Source: Rhynochetos jubatus (taxonomy: Eukaryota; Chordata; Aves; Eurypygiformes; Rhynochetidae). From it: a stretch of 64,000 bases of DNA. Shown here in pieces: positions 42,525 through 53,411 of the stretch. The DNA lies in the NCBI GenBank assembly GCA_027574665.1, contig CM050668.1, positions 7,836,001 to 7,900,000 of the forward strand, read 5' to 3'. Position 1 is the first letter of the stretch. Every line of letters starts with the position of its first letter. A model generated the notes under the pieces. That model ran no database searches, was not told the origin of the DNA, and saw only the letters and a program-made list of their open reading frames with translations. A program made the position numbers and the translations under genes.

Positions 42525-43456
42525 GTGAGTGGGAGGGCGGGATCGGGCCTCGCCGGTTCGAGCCCAGGCGAGGGACTGGACTGTAACACTCTGGGAGGCG
42601 TTGGAGCGCGGGGGGGGCCGCCCCCTGCGCTGTCCTGCGGGGCCGGGGTGGGGGGAGAGCGCCCCCTCCCCAGCGCCGCGCGGGGGCGGGGCTCCGCGCC
42701 CTTCACCGCCCCTCCCGCGGGACCCCGCCGCCGGGAGGAGGGGGCGCTGCCACCGCGCTGTCGCCTCCCATTGGCTGGCGGGGCGGTGCGCACGTGCCGG
42801 AGCGCTACGCGTGGCGGCGGCGATTGGGCGCGGGCGGAAAGAGGCGGGGCGAGGTATGCAATGGCGCTGCTTGGGGGGGCCTTCCCGTGCAGGGTGGGTC
42901 GTGCCGTGCTGAGACCCTCCCCGGGGAGAAGCGGCTCTGTGCCCCATCCCGGGGTCGGGCGTCTCTCCGGGCCGAGCGGGAGGGTGTGCGTTTGGGATTG
43001 TGAGTGCAGGGCCAGGACCGAGCCCCTCCCCAGGGACGGTACGGACCTGGGTAGGCCGTAGTGCCCTAGCACAGGCAGCTGGGGTGAGGACTGCGGCAAG
43101 CAGGACCGTTTTTATTCGGGTTTTGATGAACATCTAGAGCTGTGTAGATGTTTTACCTTCTACGTACGAGGTGACTTCACTGTGAATTCAGTCTAGCTCT
43201 TTGGTTTCACCCCGCAGGTGGCAAATCTACACTCCAGACGCTGTCAAGGGGAGCAGGTTGCCTGGGGAAGAGTGTTGGGGCAGGAGACCTCGGCAGAGAG
43301 CAGGGAGCACCCTTCAGCAACGTGCTTGGGTTGAGGCAGGCATTCGGCAAAGGTGGGTTTATGTGCAGCAGAGCGGCCAGCAGCGAAGGGCTTGCCTAGC
43401 TGGCAGCCAATAGTTGTTACCAAAGTCTCTTGATCTCAGGTTTAAGGGATGTCAGC

Positions 43457-43982
43457 TGTACTGGTTTTGGCTGGGATAGAGTTAATTTTCTTCCTAGCAT
43501 CTGGTACAGTGCTGTGTTTTTGATTTAGGATAGATAATGTGATAACACACTGATGTTTTAGTTGTTGCTAAGCGATGTTTATACTAAGTCAAGGACTCTG
43601 CAGCTTCCTGTGTTCTTCAAGCGAGGAGGCTAGGGGTGACACAGCTGGGACAGCTGACCCAACTGACCAAAGGGATACCATACGACATAATGTCCTGCTC
43701 AGTGTATAAACTATAGGGAAATCTGGCCAGGGGCTGCTGCTCAGGAACTGGCTGGGCATTGTTTGCAGGATGGTGAACAACTGCATTGCATCACTTGTCT
43801 TGTATATTCTTTTGTCATAATTATTTTCACTCCCTTTTATGTCTTGTTAAACTGTCTTTATCCCAACACACAAATTTTACCTTTATTTTTTTCCCAGTTC
43901 TCTCCCCCATCTCGTGGGGCAGGAGGGGAAGTCAGTGAATGGCTATGTGCTGTTTAGCTTCCTGCTGGGTTAAACCACAACA
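43457..43982 (+). mobile_element. Solo LTR of an avian endogenous retrovirus, copy A
   Basis: It begins TGTACTGGTTTTGGCTGGGA and ends TTAAACCACAACA, giving TG...CA borders over 526 bp. A TATAAA at 43705-43710 sets the + orientation. The leading GGTTTTGGCTGGGATAGAG block and the closing GGTTAAACCACA block recur in copies C, D and E. No target duplication is evident. No retroviral coding sequence is present. Confidence 0.85.
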
Positions 43983-44904
43983 TGGACATAATGGTACACC
44001 TGCCTGGGTGTGTGATGTTAGCTGCCTCTCTTGGATTCATGCCAAAGTTTTTAATCATCACAGTGTTTTGGGTATCACCTCTTGTGTTTCCAGTTCTCTG
44101 TTTGCCAGAGGATTCGCTCCTAAGTTGTTTGAGAGAAACACCCACACAGTGATTTTTTTTTTTTTGTTAATGAATGCAACCATCCCCTTGTATGTTAATC
44201 ATGCATCTGCGTTGTTGGCAGGGTCAATCTCTCACAATAAGGAGCAACTTTCAGACTATGTTTTTAAAAATATTTAATATTTTTTTCTGTTTGTCTAAAT
44301 TTAACCCTGCAATTAAGAAAACCTTATAAAATACATCAGAACAACAACAAAAGAAAGCCACCCACAAAAAGAGAGGCTTGTGAATCCGTTAGGTAAATTA
44401 GCATAAAAGATAGTCCACCTATATGGCCTGGTCAGAGGCTGCTGGCAGCTCTTTGTTTCACCCCTCAGGACATGAGAGCCTTTTGGGAGAAGTTTGGTTC
44501 AAACTTGTGTTCCACAGGAAAGGCTGTGAATTCCTGATTTTTCTGACAAAAAGTTACTGACACATTCCCAAATTCTTGTTTATGGAGTTGACTTATTTCT
44601 GGTCTCGGATTCTGGCTGGGGAGATAATTCTAATAGGATTGACATAAATCCTTTGATTCAAGGGAGAACATGTGTAATTGATTCCTTGGAAATTGGGGTT
44701 CTGGTTTATTTGATTAAATGCGGCAATAGGAACAAGGGAGAGAGATGCAGAGCAGTTAAGTGACCAAATAGAAGGGACTTATTACTGCTGAAGAGTGACA
44801 GGGTGATTAGGTTCATGGAATGCCCTGATGCAGGGGTGGGCAGCAGCACACTGGCAGGGACACAGGGCAGCTCACTGCATGCAGCTACCATGCAGAGTTG
44901 TGTG

Positions 44905-45363
44905 ATTCAGATACTGCCTCGTTAAGACTTTGTCTGGCTTGATAGCTGGGTCATTAGCTCTTTTGTTAGCTCTTGGTGTGGTTGTTAGTGGTGTTAGCAG
45001 GTTTGGGGGGGGGGCGGGGAATTGCCTGTTTTTTTTTTCCCCTATCATGTTGTCACTCTTGGGCTCTGGCTCTGGGGCTCTCAGGTTCTGACTCGCTGCT
45101 CCGGACCTGGCTGGGTGTCGCTTTGTGAGCAATTGTACCATATGTTCTATTTTCTATTATTTTAATTACTTAGTAGTAGTAGTATTGTTAATATTAGTAG
45201 TATCAGTGTAATTTTAATTTATATTAATTTATTAAATAGTTTTTATCTCAACTTTACAAGCTTTCGTTGTCCCTTCCTCTGACTCTCCTCCACTGAGGGA
45301 TGTGAGGAAGGGGAGCAAGTGGCTGTGTGGTATTTTACTGCTGGCTGAGGTTAAACCACAACA
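44905..45363 (+). mobile_element. 5'-truncated LTR, copy B
   Basis: Only the downstream part of an LTR is present. It includes GGGCTCTGGCTCTG, a TAGTAGTAG/TTAATATTAG tract and the ending GAGGTTAAACCACAACA. It is most similar to copy D (for example TTAATTACTTA and ATTGTTAATATTA). The left border is approximate. It ends two bases before copy C begins. Confidence 0.75.
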
Positions 45364-45365
45364 CT

Positions 45366-46031
45366 TGTGATGGTGTTGGTTGGGATAGAGTTAATTTTCT
45401 TCACAGTAGCTAGTATGAGATGCTGTTTTGGATTTGTGCTAAGAAGAATGTCAGTGACACTGATGTTTCTAGTTGTTGCTAAGCCATGTTAGCATCAAGT
45501 CAAGGACTTTTTCAGTTTCTCATACTGCCCCCTTGTTCCCAGCTTCTGCTCTACAAGAGGATGGGAGGAGACACGGCCAGGACGGCTGATCCAAACTGAC
45601 CAAAGGGACATTTCATGCCATCAAATGTCATGCTCAGTATATAAGTTGGGGGGGTGAGCTGGGGGGCTGTCTTGGTCTGGCTCTTGGGTTCTGACTCACA
45701 GTTGCTCTGGCTCTCACTGCTTGGGGACTGGCTGGGCATTGGTTGGCGGGTGGTGAGCAGCTGTATCATTTGGGGTCAGTTTTTTTCATTATTTTAATTA
45801 TGTAGTAGTAGTATTATTATCTTCATTACATATTATTAGTTTACTAATAATATTAGTATTACTAGCATTATTAGTATCATCATTTCTTTTCAGTTATTAA
45901 ACTGTTCTTATCTCAACCCACAAGTCTTCTTCCCTTTACCTCCAATTTGTTCCCCCATCCCATGGGGGGAGGGAGGAGGTGAGTGAGCGACTGTGCCATG
46001 CTTGGTTCCTGATGGGGGTTAAACCACAACA
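45366..46031 (+). mobile_element. Full-length solo LTR, copy C, with TATA box and polyadenylation signal
   Basis: It has TG...CA borders over 666 bp, beginning TGTGATGGTGTTGGTTGGGA and ending GGTTAAACCACAACA. TATATAA at 45638-45644 and ATTAAA at 45896-45901 fit U3-R in the + direction. The U5 part contains GGAG followed by GTGAGTG (donor at 45979), a consensus splice donor. No coding sequence is present. Confidence 0.85.
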
Positions 46032-46615
46032 CAGCTGTATACTGATCAGGTGATTTTTTTTTTCCAAGGTGTTAAAACACTACTGGGCATTCAGTATCAG
46101 TTTAGCTCTTTGTGGGAATCCTGGAGGAATTAAAGGAATTTTGTTTGCCCTGAAATCTATTTGAGTCTTTTGTTTAGTGTGGCCATTGCAGTATGACGTA
46201 TAAATCCAGAGGACCACCTTGCACTGCAGAGGACAACAATTTCTCATGCTGGAAAAAGTGCCAGCACCAACTTTGTTTTAATTAAATAAATACTGATACA
46301 GTTCAGATTAATTCACTCCTCAAATATTATATGTAAGTGTTGATGGACGCGCAGGACTAAAGTGATTGTTATTTAACGTGACTGTCATGTTGACTAAATA
46401 TAATTACCCTGGTAAAGACAGACATTATCAGATGGTCAGGACTACTGTGATTAATATTTCATTTTGTTTACATGGTTTCGCCGTAATTCAGGAGTGCCTA
46501 GGTGCTGCAGCAGGACTGCCTAGTTAAAAACGAAGTGAATTGTTTCTGAGTCTGTCTGGCTTTACTATAGAAATGGAGTTGTACACTAATGGTTTCTTAA
46601 CTACTCCAACCTGAG

Positions 46616-46700
46616 TGTCCTGGTTTCAGCTGGGACAGTTAATTTTCTTCCTAGTAGCAGACTTAGGCATGGAGGTGCTTTTCAAATAACAGTTCCTGGA
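46616..46700 (+). mobile_element. LTR 5'-end fragment
   Basis: TGTCCTGGTTTCAGCTGGGA followed by CAGTTAATTTTCTTCCTAGT matches the first 45 bp or so of copies A and C. The rest is unlike them, so this is a fragment or a divergent relative. The right limit is approximate. Confidence 0.6.
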
Positions 46701-47970
46701 ATCCTGTTTCACTTTTTTAAGGGCTCTTTAGAGTAGTGGAGGGAGCTAGCTGCTAGCTAGGCTTGCTAAAAAATCATCTCATGTTGCTGAGTATCAGAAA
46801 AACAGTACCTAGAAAAATGGGAATTAATTATTGCTGGGTCTAAAGGGGGTATTGCAGCTGTGTAATGAACTGTGCCTACCCCATCCCCAGCAAAATGCTG
46901 CTGGTTTCATGTGAGTTTGTGCACTCTGGGTGCTATGGGGTGTGCTGAGCACCAGGTGTTTCCCCTCACAGCTTTGTTTGTTAGGGGCCCTTGTTCTCTT
47001 TCCCGACTGCCTTTGCTTGCTGACCTCCTGCTCAGCTGCCCTCGGAGGGGAAAAAAGGAAAGCTTAGATCAGTGAGCACTACAGTAAGGGTTTGGGGCAG
47101 TGTGTTGGTGTACAGTGAGATCACTTCTGAGTGGTGGGATTCTGCGAATCGTTTCATTAATGAGGGTGGGATGTGGCACAGTAAGTAGCGCTGCTGGTGT
47201 GTTTTGTTGGGGTAAGCCCTGAAGTGAAAACACTCGGTGCTGCATCCTGTTGATTCTGCTGCCGTGAGCTGAATCCCTGCAGTGGGAGTTGGACTGAAAT
47301 GGTGACAGCAAACGTCCCTGCTGCCGTGCTTGATGGGTCGCTGTTGCTGTGCTTGTAGTGGAGTTTGGGATGCATGGCAAGAGTGTGCTCACCAGGGAAC
47401 CTGCTCCTCGGGTGAAACTGGTGAGTGCTGCTGTATTCCCCATGTTGCAGGCTAGAAAGCGATATAGCTTAAGGTTGGGGAGATAAACACAGTTTTTACT
47501 GAGCAAAGGGGCAAGAAGGTTGACTTAAATTGTGGTGTGCACGCTTTCCCTGAGTCAGCTGCTCTGCTGCTCCAGATAAGAGGCTGGAAAAAAAGGCAGC
47601 AGAGATACTTCAGGAAGTATTTGTGGAGGGGAGAGGGGCAGAGCCTCCCTGGTATGTTATGGCTTCTCCAGGGCTGCTCTGCTGTCCTTGAAAGTTATTT
47701 TTATTCATTTTTAGAGCAGGTTAATATGCTGCATTCAGTCTTACCTAAGAGCTGACTATGCATATATGTACATGACACTGCTGTCTTGCTGATGAGTCCA
47801 GGTTTGTACCTCCAAGGGAGCCAACTTCTGTCTGGAAGAGCTAACAATAAGCCAGAAGAGGGAAACCCAGATGGATATGAATTGACTAAATGCCCCCTGG
47901 TATCTCTGTATTGCCTCTCCTTCCTCTTCCTGATGTTGGGAAGCTTCACCCTTTTGTTCTTGGTGTAGGC

Positions 47971-48351
47971 TGTTGTCCTGGCTTTGGCTGGGATAATTTT
48001 CATAAGAAACTGGGAGGGGACACAGCTGGGTAGCTGACCCAAGCTGGCCAAGGGGTCATGCTTAATGCATAAATGGGGGAGCTGGTGGTGGGGAGGGGGA
48101 ATCTTGGCTCGGCCATGGGCTGGTCATTGGATACCAGGTGGTGAGCAATTGCGTTGTGTATCAGTTGCTTTGTATATATATATTTTTTTATTAATAATGT
48201 TATTTCTTCTCTTCTTGTGTTGTCCTGTTAAACTGTCCTTGTCTGAACCTATGGGGTTTGCCTTTTTCTTTCAGTTCTTCCCTTCCCAGTGGTGGTAGGG
48301 AGGAGTGAGCGAGCAGCTGCGTGGTACTTAGTTGCCATCTGGTCCTAAACA
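47971..48351 (+). mobile_element. LTR with internal deletion, copy E
   Basis: It starts TGTTGTCCTGGCTTTGGCTG and ends GGTCCTAAACA. The block GGACACAGCTGGGTAGCTGA and the TTAAACTGTCCTTGTC part follow the LTR order. At 381 bp it lacks much of U3 seen in A and C. It lies tail to tail with the next element. Confidence 0.75.
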
Positions 48352-48368
48352 GTCCTTTTTGGCACCCA

Positions 48369-49345
48369 GTATGGTTTAACCCCAGCTGGTAACTAAGCAC
48401 TATGCACCGGTCACTCACTCCTGTCCCTGGTGTGTTGGGGAGGAGAAAATACAAGGGGAGGCTTGTGAGATGAGACAAGGACAGGGAGGGATCACTCACC
48501 TGTTATGGTCATGGGCAAAACAGGCTTGGCTTGGGGAAGAAAAATCAATTTAAGTAGTTACCAATCAAATCAGAGTAGGATAATGAGAGATAAAAACAGA
48601 TCTTTAAAATGCCTTCTTCCCACCCCTCCCTTCTTTCCGGGCTCAGCTTTGCTCCCTATCTCTCCACCCTCTCCCCTCCAACAGCACAGGGGGACAGGGA
48701 ATGGGGGTTGTGGTCAGCCCATCACATGTTGTCTCTGCTGCTCCTTCTTCCTCAGGAGAGGATCCTTACACTGCCCCTGCTGTAGCATGGGGTCCCTCCC
48801 ATGGGATGCAGTCCTGCACCAACTTCTCCAACGTGGGCCCTTCCCAGGGGCTGCAGTTCTTCAGTAACTGCCCCAGTATGGATCCCATCCATGGGGTGCG
48901 GTCCCTTCAGGAGCAGCCTGTTCCAGCATGGGTTTCCCACAGAGTCATAGGCTTCTTCAGGCACATCCCCCTGCTCCAGCGTGGGGTCCTCCCTGGGCTG
49001 CAGGGGAGTCTCTGCCCCCCTGTGACCTTCCTGGCTGCAGGGCACAGCCTGCCCTCTCACCACAGGCTGCTGGGCAACCTCTCCTCCTGGCACCCCTTCC
49101 CCGCCTTTCCGCACTGACCTGGGGATCTGCATGGTTATTCCTCTCACCCCACTCCTCTCTCTACTGCAGGTTTTCTTTGTTTTCTGCTCTTAAATATGTT
49201 AATCACAGAGGCACTGATTTGTTTGGCCTTGTGTGAGGTGGGTCAGACTTGGTCCTGGGGAAGCTTCCAGCGGCTTCTCACAGAAATCACCCCTGTAGCA
49301 CCCCTCCCCCCTACCAAACACCCCCACAAACCTGACACACTGTCG
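48369..49345 (-). mobile_element. LTR of a related avian family with internal tandem repeats, copy F
   Basis: The + strand begins ATGGTTTAACCCCAGCTGGT, the reverse of the ending seen in copies A-E, so the element lies in minus orientation. It has an internal array of imperfect 45-60-bp units (about 48770-49010) and a downstream CTTAAATATGTTAATCACAGAGGC block. I recognise this arrangement from a common avian ERV LTR family, but I do not name the family. The right border near the CACC(A/C)CCAC-rich segment is approximate. Confidence 0.75.
48770..49010. repeat. Minisatellite-like units inside LTR copy F
   Basis: Units containing a variant of CTCCAGCRTGGGTCCC and CCATGGGGTGCAG recur about every 45-60 bp (near 48779, 48826, 48872, 48923 and 48977). 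They are imperfect, which suggests an old amplification within the LTR lineage and not a recent expansion. Confidence 0.7.
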
Positions 49346-50455
49346 GCAGTTACACTCTGCCAGACCTGCCTCTTCGCTTTGGACTGAGCTGCCTCTGAAC
49401 ATCTGCAGCTGCTGTTGCTTGGGGTGGTCCAGCAGTGCTTGTGTTTCAGAAGAGCCTTGGTCCTTCACAGAGGTAATGTGGATGTTGCTCATCCGAACTG
49501 ATTCATAATCCACATGTGCCAGATGCAGATGATGGAGAACTGGCAGTGTTTTTGTGAAGGACCTCGCAGATCCTTTGTTTCTCTTCCTCTTGGGCTATGG
49601 CTGGTGAAAATGCCTCCTTTCAAAAAATAGCCACGTTTATCTGAAGGTAGGGGTGTCACACGGTCTGAGCACCAGTCTAGTGGTTGGAAGGAGTTGAAAG
49701 TTGTTGCTTATAGACTGTTTGTATAATATTAAGATGATCAGTGATGTGTTATAACAAGGCAAATAGATCATTCTAACCAAATTGCATAGGGCAGCTATGA
49801 ACAGATGCTGGAGAGTGAAGGTGAGAATCTCCGAACCCTGTGCGCACTGTGTCTAGGGTGGATGTGTTCCAGAAATTCAGAAAAAACGGTGGCAGTAGGT
49901 TTGCATCCCAACAGTTTCTTAGGTAAGAACCATCAGACTTAACTTCCTCTGAAACATGAGATCACTGAACCAAATGTTAGGAAAAACAACAGATTTTTTT
50001 AGCCAAGATCTTTTTAAAAAGATTTATTTGCACTTAACAGCTTGTGAGTATTAATCTGTATGGTTTGGAGAGACTCAACTTCTGTCCTTTGTCAGAAGGC
50101 CAATGTTTGGGCAGAGTTAAATACACTGAAATGGTGTCTTGGCCCAGAAGGCAAAGAAACAGAGGGATGACAGCTGAGACCCAAGAAGCATTCTGGCTCC
50201 TAGTTAGATTTTTTGGGAGGTTTTTTTTGGTATGGTTGTGTTTGGGGTTTTTTTATGGTTGTGCTGTTTTCAGGCAGGAAAGAGCCGCTTTTCTTCCCAG
50301 TGCAGATGACTGGCCCAGGGTGACAGAGGGAGTGTTTCATTCCATGGTACGTCAGGCTCAGGGCACATGCGCAGTTGAGAAGTGAGAAGTGGCCTGAGAG
50401 GGCCGTTAAGACTTGGACTAGCTTGACAGCTGGTCACGAATTCCTTGTGTTGCTT

Positions 50456-51025
50456 TGTGTGCCGGCAGCTCAACCCCAGCCGGCAGCTCAGCCCCACATG
50501 GTTGCTCACTCACTCCCCCCGCAGTGGGAAGGGGGACAGAATTGGAAGAGTAAAAAGGAGAAAACTTGTGGCTTGAGAATAACGTCACCGTAATAGGTAA
50601 AGCAAAAGCTACGCACACAAGGAATTCATTCCCCACTTGCCATGGGCAGGCAGGGGTTCAGCCATCCCCAGGAAAGCAGGGCTCCATCATGTATAATGGT
50701 GACTTGGGAAGACACACACCATCACTCCGAACATCCCCCCCCTTCCTTCTTTTCCCCCAACTTTCTATGCTGAGCATGACGCCATCCAGGGGATGGAATG
50801 TCCCTTGGGTCACTTGGGGTCAGCTGTCCCGGCTGTGTCTCCTCCCAGCTTCCTGTGCACCCCAGCCTCCTCACTGGTGGGGTGAGGAGCAGGAAAGGCC
50901 TTGGCTCTGTGCAAGCATTGCTCAGTAGTATCGAAACATCCCTGTGTTACCAGCACAAATCCCAAACACAGCCCCATAGCAACTACAGAGAACAAAATTA
51001 ACCCCTGCCTCAGCCCAAAGCAGCA
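50456..51025 (-). mobile_element. Full-length solo LTR, copy G, minus orientation
   Basis: The left end reads GGCAGCTCAACCCCAGCCGG and the right end ACAAAATTAACCCCTGCCTC with CAGCAC, mirroring the GTTAATTTTCTTC and CCTGGTTTTGGC ends of the plus-oriented copies. GAGCATGACGCCATCC corresponds to the reverse of the segment upstream of TATA. Length is about 570 bp. It is joined directly to copy H. Confidence 0.8.
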
Positions 51026-51188
51026 CGCTTTGCTTGTGCACATGGCTTTTGCTTTACCTATTAAACTCTCTTTATTACCACCCATGAGTTTTCTTGCTTT
51101 TACCCTTCTGATTCTTAACCCCATCCCACTGGAGGGAGTGAGCGAGCGGCCGTGTGGGGCTGAGTTGCTGGCCAGGATTAAACCACAG
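51026..51188 (+). mobile_element. LTR R-U5 fragment, copy H, plus orientation
   Basis: TTTACCTATTAAACTCTCTT through GGGCTGAGTTGCTGGCCAGG to TTAAACCACA is the plus-strand counterpart of the left end of copy G (reverse complement of about 50460-50620). Together G and H form inverted arms of about 160 bp separated by the rest of G. Confidence 0.8.
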
Positions 51189-51685
51189 GCGGGAATGGCT
51201 AAATACTGCATCCTCAGTACTCTCCCAGTGTATTTTGCAAGGCTTTGTTCATTGTTTCAAGCTTTACTTGGGCAAAGGCTCATATTGGCACAGTTAAACT
51301 AAAGGATTTATGGGTAATTATAACTAATATTAACTGATCTGGAAGTTCTTTTTTAGCAATATGTGATTAAGATTAATAGATATATCATAAGTGGTGCTCT
51401 GGCAACCAGCTTATAATTGTACGAAGGATGGTTTTTAAATTGACCTTTTTGTGTAGCGCGTTAGTAATGGGTGAGGTGTTACACCTTTTTCCAGGGCTTT
51501 GCACTGGGGATTTACGTTGAGCAATGGTGTTGTCACACGCTTGTTAAGGGCTGGATCTTGGAAAGGCAGTCAGGTTCATGAGATCTATGGAACCATAGCC
51601 TGCTCTTTCCACTAATAAACACTGTCCCAGTGGTATAGGTGAGGGTAGTGGAGAAAACTGTTTGAAAGGGAGGAACTGGTGAAAT

Positions 51686-51705
51686 GGGGGGGGGGGGGGG
51701 GGGGG
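51686..51705 (+). repeat. G20 homopolymer
   Basis: Twenty consecutive G residues lie in the GTF2I first intron. Its length in the assembly may be unreliable. Confidence 0.95.
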
Positions 51706-52712
51706 AACTATCTTTCATCTGTGTCTTCTCTGTCAGGTGGGCAGGAAAAAATATTCTTGTGCTGCTATGGTGCAACAGGATGTCTCTTGGATCTGCGTTA
51801 AGAACTGATCTGGCACCATGCAAACTGGTTAAAGAATGGGTATCCTAAAAGTACAAGGCACTATGACGTTACAATTTGGAAAAACTCTTCCAGATTAGTC
51901 AAGTGATAACCTAACCCACCTCCTGATTCAGATGTTTTTCTGAGATACTTAGGCTGTGGCCTTACCTGCAGCGGGAAGGTAGCCTAGGATGTGCTGTCCT
52001 CTCTGTTGAGCCAGGACAGCTGTTTGTGGGCTGTGCAGTGAATCAAACTGGGACCCGGTCCAGTGCTTCTTGCCACTGTTCCCTGGACAAGCTCCCTGCC
52101 TTGATTTGCTGTGTGCCTGTGCATCAGAAACTGCCTTCTAGGGGTGAGAGCAATTCTTCACTGGGGAGAGAGCCTGAGCTGGCACTGCTCTGGTGTGCTT
52201 GTGCATCCTCAGCCTTCAACAAATCACTAGAATGTCTTTGTTCTGTTTTCTGGACAAGGTACCTCTTCAAAATAGAAAATAAGTTTACTCTTTTTTTTAC
52301 GCAGCCTGATTTTTCACCTAGAATGGGGTGGGTACGTATGTTTGTGCCACTGCTCGCTTGGGAGCTGTTGAAATGACGCAGAACAGCTGCATCAGGTAGG
52401 GAGTAGAGACATGGGAGAAATGGGAAATGTGTTGTTATTTTATATTTAATCTTGAATATTGGATTGTTAAAAAGTCTAAAAGCTGTCAGGTTTAAAATCA
52501 CTGTCAGCATCCCAGCCCTAAAGGAGTTTCAAAGATGAGCTTGAGAACTGTATTAGGTATCAAAAATCATGGCTCAGTGAAGATTGATTTATTGAGATCA
52601 CATCATAACTTCCCTTTTCCCTCTGAAATCCCACCAGCAATAAGTAAGATGCTCTTCTTCCTCTGGAGGATAACCCTCTCAGCCTCTGCCTCCCCATCCC
52701 CAGCTGACCCTC

Positions 52713-53411
52713 TGTGCTGGTTTTAGTCAGAACAGAGTTCATTTTCTTCACAGTGGCTGCTGTGAGGCTATGTTTTTGGATTTGCCCTTAGAATAGTACT
52801 GGTAAGGTGTGTTTTACTTGCTCCTGGAAGGTGCTTGCACCAATTCAAGGTCTTTCCCAGCTTCTGATACTTGCTGTGTTCCCAGCTTTCTCACTACAAG
52901 CAGTGTGGGGGGACACACAGTTCAGACAGCTGACCCACACTGACCGGAGCGGGGTTTCATTCCATAGCACATCATGCTCAGTACTTAAGCGGGGAGTGGG
53001 CTAGGGGGCTATAGCTCCTTTGCTTGCTTGATTGTTCATTAGCTTGCTAGCTTGCTTGCTCATTAGTGAGGTGGTGGGTTGGTTGGCTTTCCTGGTCATG
53101 CTGTTGTTTGTGGGGTTCTCTTGGGCTCTCTGGCTCTGATTCTCGCTGCTCAAGACTTGGCTGTGCGTCGGTCAGCGGGTGGTGGGCAATTGTTTAGGAT
53201 GTTTTATTTGCTATTATTTTAATTACTTATTAATAGTAGTATTGTTAATATTATTAGTATCACTATAATATTCATTTATATTCAATTATTAGATAGTTCT
53301 TATCCCAATTCATGAGCTTCCTTCTCTTTTCCTCTGACTCTTCTTTGCTGGAGGAGGGGGTCTGTGCATGCGTGATTGTGTGGTACTTTACTACGAGTTA
53401 AACCACTAGCA
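52713..53411 (+). mobile_element. Solo LTR, copy D
   Basis: It begins TGTGCTGGTTTTAGTCAGAA and ends GAGTTAAACCACTAGCA. U3 motifs (CTTCACAGTGGCTGCTGTGA) and the TTAATTACTTATTAATAGTA tract match B and C. The TATA position reads CAGTACTTAAG, so the box is decayed. A CTTG/GCTT-rich tract lies at about 53016-53070. Confidence 0.8.

Larger units (their letters stand above)
41770..43090 (+). promoter_or_regulatory. GTF2I: CpG island / GTF2I promoter region
   Basis: About 1.3 kb of very GC- and CpG-rich sequence, unlike anything else in the window, lies upstream of the GTF2I coding exons. It contains an NRF1 palindrome (42296-42305), an inverted pair of ZNF143-like motifs, a GC box (42683-42692), two CCAAT boxes in reverse (42770-42774, 42823-42827) and a CACGTG E-box (42791-42796). 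No canonical TATA is seen. Open frames of more than 400 codons on both strands here are a by-product of low stop-codon frequency. Confidence 0.9.

Noticed and set aside
41775-43133. Open frames of 428 codons (+) and 451 codons (-), plus others, across the CpG island
   Set aside because: Overlapping long frames on both strands are expected in GC-rich DNA with few stop codons. The translations are Arg/Pro/Gly/Ala-rich with no domain.
48770-49010. CRISPR-like or protein-coding tandem repeat
   Set aside because: Units are imperfect and lie inside a retroviral LTR of a vertebrate genome.
43457-53411. A complete endogenous provirus
   Set aside because: No gag, pro, pol or env coding sequence is visible between any LTRs. 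They differ in subfamily and orientation, so they are solo or partial LTRs.
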